NCBI GenBank assembly: GCA_937975735.1
Contig: CALJUI010000237.1
Location: 1-5,827 of the forward strand
Direction: 5' to 3'
From: an uncultured Rubrivivax sp.
GTDB lineage: Bacteria > Pseudomonadota > Gammaproteobacteria > Burkholderiales > Burkholderiaceae_C
Length of the DNA stretch: 5,827 nt
The translations under genes and the position numbers were made by a program. How positions within the stretch are numbered: position 1 is the first letter of the stretch; each line of letters opens with the position of its first letter. A model generated the notes under the pieces. That model saw nothing but the letters and a program-made list of their open reading frames with translations, ran no database searches and was not told the DNA's origin. Below are positions 1 to 5,145 of the stretch, piece after piece.

Positions 1-1
1 C

Positions 2-55
2 TACAACCGCGACAGCGGCGTCGGCGACTACACGGTGCGCGTGCGTCGGCGCTGA
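2..55 (+). CDS. C-terminal end of an unidentified protein (5' end outside window)
   Basis: In the second frame the first bases read YNRDSGVGDYTVRVRRR followed by TGA at 53-55. An alternation of polar and hydrophobic residues ending in a basic tail (DYTVRVRRR) looks like a final beta-strand of a secreted or beta-rich protein, but 17 residues are too few to name a family. The frame is preferred because it stops just before a strong hairpin and just before the convergent gene, and because the other two plus frames read as Arg-rich shadow translation. The gene converges on the di-iron gene whose stop lies at 81-83, leaving only 25 bp between them. Function unknown. Confidence 0.5.
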   Translation, partial: YNRDSGVGDYTVRVRRR

Positions 56-72
56 GCCGGCGGCTCGGCGCC
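48..72. terminator. GC-rich hairpin over the stop codon, candidate terminator without U-tract
   Basis: Bases 48-58 pair with 62-72 around the loop GGC (59-61). This gives an 11-bp stem with a single T-G wobble (53/67). The left arm contains the stop codon TGA (53-55) of the upstream gene. No T-run follows on either strand, so this is not a classical intrinsic terminator. It could still act as a bidirectional barrier or as a 3'-end stabiliser between the two convergent genes. The pairing is read directly; the function is inferred. Confidence 0.45.
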
Positions 73-80
73 CGGGCGGG

Positions 81-1061
81 TCAGTGGGTCATCGCCTGCG
101 CCGCGTCGGTCCGCTGCGGCACCGCATAGCTCAGCGGCGCGAGCGCGTCCTGGATGCGCTGCAGTTGCGCCGCGCTCACGAGACCGGCGAGCAGCTGCTG
201 GAAGCGCGGCTGCATCGCACCGGAGACGATGTACTGCCAGCGGTAGGCCCTGAGCATCGTCCGGCAGATCGCTTCGGCGCGCGGATCGTCGTCGGCGATG
301 CCGGCGATGCGCAGGAAGTAGCCGGCGTCGGCCGCGGCCTGCGCCTGCAGGATGCCGTCGACGCCCTGCACCAGCGCGATCAGGTCGGACACCGCGGCGT
401 CGCGCTCCGCGTCGGACCGGAGCTTGCGATCGGCGCGCGCCCACTCGAGCTCGTCGACAATCGCGTGCTGGGACTCCTCCTTCCAGTGGAACAGGAAGAT
501 GTCCTTGAACAGCGGCGACAGACCGTCGGCCGGCTCGATGCTGGCCCGGTAGTGCGCCTGCGAGAACAGTTCGATGTGGCAGGTCAGCGCCAGCACCGCC
601 CACTCGCACTTGGCGAGCACGAAGCCCGCGACGTCGTTGGCCGGGACGTCGAAGCGGTAGCCCTCGGGCATGCCATCGGCGATAAGCCGCTCGACGCGGC
701 GGAACAGCTCCTGGTGCTTGAGCTCCTCGTCGGTGACGCGCACCATGGCTTCCAGCGCGATCTGGTCGCCGAGGCGATGGTCGCGGCTCTGCTCGAGCAT
801 CATTGCGCCGATGAAACGCTCGACGAGGGCGAACATGTTGGCGTAGGTGCGGCCCTGGACCTGGCCGAACAGCCGGCGCTGGCCGGCATCGAGGCCGTCG
901 AGTTCGTCGGCCAGCGACAGCCCGTCGGGCAGGAAGACGTGGTCGAAGTCAAAGCGGCGTCCGCGGAGCACGTCGCGGTCGATGTCCCAGCGGATGCGCT
1001 TGGACACCTCGATGGTCTTCGCATAGCGTTCGGTGTCGGCCGGTTGCGGTTGGGTTTGCAT
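81..1061 (-). CDS. Ferritin-like di-iron protein, AurF-type oxygenase candidate
   Basis: A 326-residue, mostly helical protein with no signal peptide, so probably cytoplasmic. Candidate iron ligands form an ordered set: Glu81 (or Glu90), Glu113-x-x-His116 (motif EELKH), Glu164 (CHIELF), and His192-x-x-x-Glu196-x-x-His199 (HWKEESQH). The ExxH and HxxxExxH spacings, including the third histidine, match the ligand set known for the p-aminobenzoate N-oxygenase AurF (Glu101, Glu136, His139, Glu196, His223, Glu227, His230). Ordinary ferritin-like desaturases lack that third histidine. By family analogy it would bind two irons and activate O2 to oxidise an amine or another small substrate; the actual substrate is unknown. 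The start ATG (1059-1061) is fixed by a strong AAGGAG six bases upstream. It appears monocistronic, divergent from a hydrolase-LuxR gene and convergent with the partial gene at the left edge. Alternative: another ferritin-like di-iron family of unknown function. Confidence 0.72.
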   Translation of the reverse strand: MQTQPQPADTERYAKTIEVSKRIRWDIDRDVLRGRRFDFDHVFLPDGLSLADELDGLDAGQRRLFGQVQGRTYANMFALVERFIGAMMLEQSRDHRLGDQIALEAMVRVTDEELKHQELFRRVERLIADGMPEGYRFDVPANDVAGFVLAKCEWAVLALTCHIELFSQAHYRASIEPADGLSPLFKDIFLFHWKEESQHAIVDELEWARADRKLRSDAERDAAVSDLIALVQGVDGILQAQAAADAGYFLRIAGIADDDPRAEAICRTMLRAYRWQYIVSGAMQPRFQQLLAGLVSAAQLQRIQDALAPLSYAVPQRTDAAQAMTH

Positions 1062-1067
1062 GAAACT

Positions 1068-1073
1068 CTCCTT
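1068..1073 (-). promoter_or_regulatory. Strong Shine-Dalgarno of the di-iron gene
   Basis: Read on the minus strand the sequence is AAGGAG, then AGTTTC, then the ATG at 1061. This near-consensus ribosome binding site at six-base spacing fixes the start codon and contrasts with the divergent gene, which has no visible ribosome binding site. Confidence 0.8.
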
Positions 1074-1081
1074 GAGTGGTC

Positions 1082-1096
1082 ACGTCGGGTCGACGT
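1082..1096. promoter_or_regulatory. Perfect 15-bp palindrome, candidate operator
   Basis: ACGTCG (1082-1087), spacer GGT, CGACGT (1091-1096) form a perfect inverted repeat with six-base arms. It sits 21 bases upstream of the di-iron start codon, within the 155-bp divergent promoter region. Dyads of this size are typical targets of dimeric HTH regulators, and the divergent gene encodes one. Position and symmetry are observed; binding by the neighbouring LuxR-type protein is inference. In such GC-rich DNA a chance six-base dyad is possible. Confidence 0.4.
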
Positions 1097-1182
1097 AGGT
1101 GCATCGTTCCGGCGAGATGCCCTGTGCGCATGAGGCCGCTGTCCCACGCGGGCGGCGGCCGGCGCCGGGCGCTGCCCCGCGC

Positions 1183-1211
1183 TTGGGCCGAATGTCCCGC
1201 CGCGCCACAAT
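1183..1211 (+). promoter_or_regulatory. Candidate sigma70-like promoter for a leaderless hydrolase-LuxR mRNA
   Basis: TTGGGC (1183-1188) as -35 and CACAAT (1206-1211) as -10 are separated by exactly 17 bp. They match the consensus at 3/6 and 4/6 positions. The expected transcription start, about seven bases after the -10, falls on or next to the ATG at 1217, and no Shine-Dalgarno precedes that ATG. Both facts fit a leaderless transcript. The match is modest, so this remains a candidate. Confidence 0.3.
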
Positions 1212-1216
1212 CGCGC

Positions 1217-2260
1217 ATGCCGGGCCGCCAGCGCATCCGCTTCGTCACCGCGCCCGACGGGGTCCGGATCGCCGTCGCGTCGATCGGCTCGGGGCCGCCG
1301 TTGGTTCGCGCGGCGCACTGGCTGACCCACGTCGAGGACGACCACGACAGCCCGGTCTGGCGGCCGTGGATGGAGGCGCTGTCGCTGCAACACACCTACA
1401 TCCGCTACGACCAGCGCGGCTGCGGCCTGTCCGACCGCGGCGTCGCCGACTACTCCGTCGACGCCTGGGTCGGCGACCTCGAAGCGGTGATCGACGCGCT
1501 GGGGCTCAAGCGTGTCGTGCTGCTGGCGATGTCGCAGGGCGGCGCGGCGGCGATCCGCTACGCGGTGGCACACCCCGAGCGCGTGTCGCACCTCGTGCTG
1601 ATGGGGGCCTACGGACGTGGCGCGCTGCGCAGGGAGCCGAACGCCGCCGCCCGGCTGGAGGCCCAGACCCTGGTCAACCTGATCCGCGTCGGCTGGGGCA
1701 GCCCGAACCCGGCGTTCCGCGAGATCTTCACGCGCCGGTTCATTCCGCGCGGCAGCGCCGAGCAGCTCGCCTGGTGGACCGATCTGCAGCGTCTGACCTC
1801 GAGCGCCGACGACGCCGCGCGCCTGCTCGAGGCCTTCCAGCAGGTCGACGTCACCGACCTGGCGCGCCAGGTGCGGATCCCGACCCTGGTGATGCACGCG
1901 CGCGGCGACACTGCGGTGCCCTTCGACGAGGGGCGCTTGCTGGCCTCGCTGATTCCTGACGCGCGCTTCGTTCCGCTGGACAGCGACAACCACGTGCTGC
2001 TCGAGACCGAGCCGGCCTGGTCGACCTTCCTGGCCGAGCTGCGAGGCTTCATCGGCGGCGCGGCCACGGACGACCCGCTGACGCCGGCCGAGCGCGAGGT
2101 GCTGCACGCGGTGGCGCGCGGGCTCGACAACCGGGCCATCGCCGCCGAGCTGGGCAAGAGCGAGAAGACGGTGCGCAACCAGGTGTCGAGCATCCTCGAC
2201 AAGCTCGGCCTGCGCTCGCGGGCCGAGGCCATCGTGCACGCGCGCGACCGCGGCGCCTGA
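1217..2260 (+). CDS. Alpha/beta-hydrolase fused to LuxR-type HTH, transcriptional regulator
   Basis: A 347-residue, two-domain protein. Residues about 1-280 form an alpha/beta-hydrolase. RIRFVTAPDGVRIAVASIG opens the fold, YDQRGCGLSD is the conserved segment after strand 4, and the nucleophile elbow is AMSQG with Ser106. HARGDTAVP gives the acid Asp231 and DNHVLL gives His259, so the catalytic triad is complete. Residues about 288-343 (LTPAEREVLHAVARGLDNRAIAAELG, here split as LTPAEREVL and NRAIAAELG, then KSEKTVRNQVSSILDKLG) are a GerE/LuxR DNA-binding domain. This architecture is known in actinobacterial and proteobacterial regulators. A sensing or signal-hydrolysing role for the first domain is inferred. 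Start 1217 is chosen because homologous proteins begin just before the RIRF strand. The frame is open upstream to an ATG at 1076, but that extension reads as Arg/Pro-rich non-coding translation and would invade the divergent gene's ribosome binding site. It probably regulates itself and/or the divergent di-iron gene. Confidence 0.85.
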   Translation: MPGRQRIRFVTAPDGVRIAVASIGSGPPLVRAAHWLTHVEDDHDSPVWRPWMEALSLQHTYIRYDQRGCGLSDRGVADYSVDAWVGDLEAVIDALGLKRVVLLAMSQGGAAAIRYAVAHPERVSHLVLMGAYGRGALRREPNAAARLEAQTLVNLIRVGWGSPNPAFREIFTRRFIPRGSAEQLAWWTDLQRLTSSADDAARLLEAFQQVDVTDLARQVRIPTLVMHARGDTAVPFDEGRLLASLIPDARFVPLDSDNHVLLETEPAWSTFLAELRGFIGGAATDDPLTPAEREVLHAVARGLDNRAIAAELGKSEKTVRNQVSSILDKLGLRSRAEAIVHARDRGA

Positions 2261-2267
2261 GCGCCGC
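2250..2267. terminator. Perfect 7-bp GC hairpin with the stop codon in its loop
   Basis: GCGGCGC (2250-2256) and GCGCCGC (2261-2267) pair perfectly around the loop CTGA, which contains the TGA stop of the hydrolase-LuxR gene (2258-2260). No T-run follows. It is a possible terminator or 3'-end stabiliser between convergent genes. The structure is observed; the function is inferred. Confidence 0.4.
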
Positions 2268-2274
2268 TGCAGGC

Positions 2275-2292
2275 CGCGGGCTGGGACCCGCG
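2275..2292. terminator. Second GC hairpin in the convergent gap
   Basis: CGCGGG (2275-2280) and CCCGCG (2287-2292) pair perfectly around the six-base loop CTGGGA. The hairpin lies just beyond the stop of the ABC ATPase gene (2299-2301, minus strand) and after the hydrolase-LuxR stop. It could serve both directions. There is no U-tract on either strand, so termination is only a candidate role. Confidence 0.4.
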
Positions 2293-2298
2293 CGTGAC

Positions 2299-3978
2299 TC
2301 AGGCGGCCGCGCGGTACCCGCGCGGAATGGCCGCCAGCAGCCGCTTCGTGTAGTCCTCGCGCGGCGCCGCCAGGATCTGCGCGGCACTGGCCTGCTCGAC
2401 GACACGGCCGTCCTTCATCACCAGCACCTCGTCGCTGATGAAGCGCACGACCGCGAGGTCGTGGCTGATGAAGACGTAGGCCAGCCCGAACTCGTCCTGC
2501 AGGTCCTTGAGCAGGTTCAGCACCTGCGCCTGCACCGACACGTCGAGCGCGCTGACCGCTTCGTCGAGCACCAGCACCTCGGGGTTCAGCGTCAGGCAGC
2601 GCGCGATGGCCACGCGCTGGCGCTGGCCGCCGGAGAACTCGTGCGGGTACTTGCCGAAGGCGCGGCCGTCGAGGCCGACCTTCTCGAGCAGCGAGCGCGC
2701 GCGCTGCTCGCGCTCGGCCAGGTCCTTGCCGATGCCGTGGATCGTCATCGGTTCGACCAGGGTCTGGCCGATCGTGAAGCGCGGGTTCAGGCTCGCGTAG
2801 GGGTTCTGGAACACGATCTGGATGCGACGGCGCATCCCCTGGCGCTCGCGGTCCGACAGCTTCAGCAGGTTCTGGCCGTCGAACATCACCTCGCCGGCGG
2901 TCGGCTCGTGCAGGCGCAGCAGGGTCAGCCCCATCGTCGTCTTGCCCGAGCCCGACTCGCCCACCACGCCCAGCGTGTGGCCCTTGCGCAGCTGGAAGTT
3001 CACGCCCTCGACCGCCTTGAACTCGCGCCTGCCGAACAGGCCTTCGCGGAGGAAGAAGCTCTTCGCCAGCGAGCGCACCTCGAGCACCACCGGCGCGTTC
3101 GGGTCCTTGGCCGCCGCGGCGTCGCCGAGCGCCTTGCCGGCGATGTGGTCGTCGATGACCATCAGCCGTGCCGGGTTCTCGGTCAGGCTCGGGCGGCAGG
3201 CCAGCAACGCCTTCGTGTAGTCGTCCTGCGGGCGGGCGAAGATGTCGGCCACCGGGCCCTGTTCGCGGACCACGCCGTCGCGCATCACGACCACGTGGTC
3301 GGCGATCTCGCCGACGACGCCGAGGTCGTGGCTGATGAAGAGCACGCTCATCCGGTGCGTCTCCTTCAGCTTGCCGATCAGCTCGAGGATCTGGCGCTGG
3401 ATCGTCACGTCCAGCGCGGTGGTCGGCTCGTCGGCGATCAGCAGCTTCGGCTCGCAGGCCAGCGCCATCGCGATCATCACGCGCTGCTGCTGGCCGCCGG
3501 ACAGCTCGTGCGGATAGGCCGCCAGGCGGCGCTTCGGCTCGGGCATGCCGACCTCGACCAGCAGGCTCTCGGCCTTCTTCATCGCCTCGCGCGGCGACAG
3601 CCCCATGTGCTTGATCAGCGGCTCGCACAGCTGCTGGCCGACGCTGAACACCGGGTTCAGCGAGCTCATCGGGTCCTGGAACACGCAGGCGATGTCCTTG
3701 CCGCGCATCGTCTGCAGCTCGGCCAGCGACACGCCGAGCAGGTCGCGGCCCTGCCACAGGATGCGGCCGTGGCGCTCGGCGTTGTCGGGCAGCAGGTTCA
3801 GCACCGACATCGCGGTGACGCTCTTGCCCGAGCCCGACTCGCCGACGAGGGCGACGGTGCGGTTCTCCGCGATGTCGAAGCTCACGCCGCGCTCGCCGCG
3901 GCCGACCGCCTCGGCGACCACGCCGTGGCCCATGCGGAAGCGCACCCGCAGATCCTGGATCGAGAGCAGTGTGGTCAT
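2299..3978 (-). CDS. Peptide-type ABC importer ATPase with two fused nucleotide-binding domains (YejF-like)
   Basis: A 559-residue cytoplasmic ATPase that powers the importer formed with the two upstream permeases. Domain 1: Walker A GESGSGKS (46-53), Q-loop Gln101, signature LSGGQ (159-163), Walker B LLIADE (179-184), switch His217. Domain 2: Walker A GESGSGKT (340-347), Gln391, signature FSGGQ (448-452), Walker B VLVLDE (468-473), His506. Every catalytic motif is intact in both halves, so both ATP sites should be functional. One polypeptide replaces the separate DppD/DppF or OppD/OppF subunits, as in YejF and GsiA. Each half is followed by the family's C-terminal segment (QDDYTKALLA, EDYTKRLLAA). 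The start ATG (3976-3978) overlaps the permease stop as ATGA, and no strong Shine-Dalgarno precedes it, which suggests translational coupling. Residues 26-31 of domain 1 contain a small extra RGE from a local near-duplication. The substrate is unknown: oligopeptides, glutathione, microcin-like or other compounds are all possible. Confidence 0.92.
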   Translation of the reverse strand: MTTLLSIQDLRVRFRMGHGVVAEAVGRGERGVSFDIAENRTVALVGESGSGKSVTAMSVLNLLPDNAERHGRILWQGRDLLGVSLAELQTMRGKDIACVFQDPMSSLNPVFSVGQQLCEPLIKHMGLSPREAMKKAESLLVEVGMPEPKRRLAAYPHELSGGQQQRVMIAMALACEPKLLIADEPTTALDVTIQRQILELIGKLKETHRMSVLFISHDLGVVGEIADHVVVMRDGVVREQGPVADIFARPQDDYTKALLACRPSLTENPARLMVIDDHIAGKALGDAAAAKDPNAPVVLEVRSLAKSFFLREGLFGRREFKAVEGVNFQLRKGHTLGVVGESGSGKTTMGLTLLRLHEPTAGEVMFDGQNLLKLSDRERQGMRRRIQIVFQNPYASLNPRFTIGQTLVEPMTIHGIGKDLAEREQRARSLLEKVGLDGRAFGKYPHEFSGGQRQRVAIARCLTLNPEVLVLDEAVSALDVSVQAQVLNLLKDLQDEFGLAYVFISHDLAVVRFISDEVLVMKDGRVVEQASAAQILAAPREDYTKRLLAAIPRGYRAAA

Positions 3979-5036
3979 TCCAGGCCCCGCAGCTTCGGGT
4001 CGAGCGCATCGCGCAGCGCATCGGCCATCAGAGAAAACGCGGTGACGAAGACCGCCATGAAGAGGGTCGCGGCGGCGAGCTGCCACCAGTGGCCGAGGAT
4101 CAGCTCGCTCTGCGCCTCGGCGAGCATCGTGCCCCAGCTGACCTGGTCCACCGGCACGCCCAGGCCCAGGTAGGACAGGATCACCTCGGCCTTGATGAAG
4201 CCGACCGCCAGCAGCGAGGTGCGCACCAGCACGACGTGGCTGACGTTGGGCAGGATGTGCCTGAACATGCGCGAGCCCGCGCTCGCGCCGATGGCTTCGG
4301 CGGCGCGCACGTACTCGCGGTTCGAATGCTTGATGAACTCGGCGCGCACCTGGCGGTACATGCCGGTCCAGCCGGTCAGGCCGAGGATCAGCACCACGGT
4401 GCCGATGCCGCGCCCGAACACCGCGGCGAACGCGAAGATCAGCAGGATGCCGGGGATCGACTCGAAGACGTTGTAGAGCCACTCGAGGAAGTCGCCCACC
4501 CAGCGGCCGAAGAAGCCGGCCAGCGCGCCGAGCAGGGTCCCCAGCGCGGTGGCGGTGATGGCGGCGAGCACGCCGACGAAGACCGACACCTCGGTGCCCT
4601 TGATCGCCTTGGCCAGCACGTCCCGGCCCAGCCGGTCGGCGCCCATCGGCAGCGTCTCGGCCTTGACCGTCTCGGTGGTCTTGAACTTCGCGGCCCGCTC
4701 GTCCCACTCCTGGTAGCGCGGCGCCAGCGGGTCGACGTCGGACAGGTCGACGTTGGGGCCGCTCGGCTTCTCGATCGCGCCGGTGGCCTCGGGCGGGCGC
4801 GGGCCGACGATCGTCGGCGGCGCGTTCGGCACGCCGACCTCGGCCTGCCAGTTCTTCGCGACGATGCCGGTGAACGACAGCACGATCAGCAGCAGGAAGG
4901 CGGCGACGATCACCAGCGAGACCATGCCGACGCGGTCGGCCTTGTAGCGGCGCCAGGCAGCGTGCCAGACGCCTTCGCTCTTCTGCCTGGTGTCGTCCAT
5001 CGACGCGGCGGCTTGGGCTTGAACCAGGGTGTTCAT
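3975..5036 (-). CDS. Peptide-type ABC importer permease, DppC/YejE-like
   Basis: A 353-residue inner-membrane permease and second channel subunit of the importer. Residues 1-36 are cytoplasmic and TM1 is at about 37-58. A long periplasmic loop (about 60-135) ends in the family element MGADRLGRDVL (131-141), the counterpart of LGTDxxGRDV. Further membrane helices lie at about 148-176, 192-225, 268-290 and 318-338. The EAA-type coupling loop that contacts the ATPase is at 241-264 (EYVRAAEAIGASAG...HILPN). It ends with the family's RDALDPKLRG tail. The first ATG (5034-5036) is preceded by GGAG eight bases upstream, so it was kept; Met13 is a weaker alternative. Its stop overlaps the ATPase start by 4 bp. 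The loop after TM1 is longer than in typical DppC and recalls YejE, which together with the fused ATPase favours a Yej-like system. Confidence 0.9.
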   Translation of the reverse strand: MNTLVQAQAAASMDDTRQKSEGVWHAAWRRYKADRVGMVSLVIVAAFLLLIVLSFTGIVAKNWQAEVGVPNAPPTIVGPRPPEATGAIEKPSGPNVDLSDVDPLAPRYQEWDERAAKFKTTETVKAETLPMGADRLGRDVLAKAIKGTEVSVFVGVLAAITATALGTLLGALAGFFGRWVGDFLEWLYNVFESIPGILLIFAFAAVFGRGIGTVVLILGLTGWTGMYRQVRAEFIKHSNREYVRAAEAIGASAGSRMFRHILPNVSHVVLVRTSLLAVGFIKAEVILSYLGLGVPVDQVSWGTMLAEAQSELILGHWWQLAAATLFMAVFVTAFSLMADALRDALDPKLRGLE

Positions 5037-5044
5037 GAGCGAAG

Positions 5045-5048
5045 CTCC
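5045..5048 (-). promoter_or_regulatory. Shine-Dalgarno of the DppC/YejE-like permease
   Basis: On the minus strand GGAG (in ACGGAGC) lies eight bases before the ATG at 5036 and supports that start. It sits immediately beside the inverted-repeat cluster of the spacer, so folding of that RNA could affect access to it. Confidence 0.5.
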
Positions 5049-5050
5049 GT

Positions 5051-5132
5051 CGCGGTTCGATCAAGTGGCGACCGCGGATCCGGCTTCGCCGGTCCGCAGG
5101 TTGCGCCCCCTTGTGGGGGAGCGGCGAAGCCG
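5051..5132. repeat. Cluster of nested inverted repeats inside the operon, REP-like element
   Basis: The 109-bp spacer between the two permease genes is packed with dyads. These are CGCGGT/ACCGCG (5051-5056 with 5071-5076) and a 10-bp stem with one bulged T (5074-5084 with 5088-5097, loop TTC). Also present are CCCCC-TTGT-GGGGG (5106-5119), extended across one mismatch to 5103-5122, and an 11-base inverted repeat CGGCTTCGCCG (5081-5091) with CGGCGAAGCCG (5122-5132). Some of these pairings exclude each other. The pattern of GCGCCCCCTTG...GGGGG next to GGCGAAGCC resembles intergenic repeats scattered in Burkholderiales genomes; that resemblance is from memory. It would be transcribed with the operon and could alter mRNA stability or expression balance between the permeases. 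Confidence 0.55.
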
Positions 5133-5145
5133 TTGCGGGGGTGGG

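Noticed and set aside
84..1133. A plus-strand open frame opposite the di-iron gene
   Set aside because: No domain and low-complexity composition. The minus-strand protein has coherent metal-ligand motifs and a strong Shine-Dalgarno.
1157..1180. GC-rich self-complementary stretch in the divergent intergenic region
   Set aside because: Several short GGC/GCC pairings are possible but none is clearly dominant. In DNA of this composition they are expected by chance.
1076..1216. N-terminal extension of the hydrolase-LuxR protein from an ATG at 1076
   Set aside because: The added 47 residues are Arg/Pro-rich, absent from the family as I know it, and would overlap the divergent gene's ribosome binding site and the palindrome.
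800..4021. A minus-strand open frame of more than 1000 codons running across three genes
   Set aside because: It is an Arg/Pro/Ala-rich translation in the wrong frame of the ATPase gene that also runs through the reverse of the hydrolase-LuxR gene. No recognisable domain.
2461..4173. A 570-codon open frame on the plus strand, antisense to the two-domain ATPase gene
   Set aside because: Its translation is rich in His, Arg, Ala, Gln and Leu with no domain, while the opposite strand carries every ABC ATPase motif. It is a by-product of GC-biased third positions.
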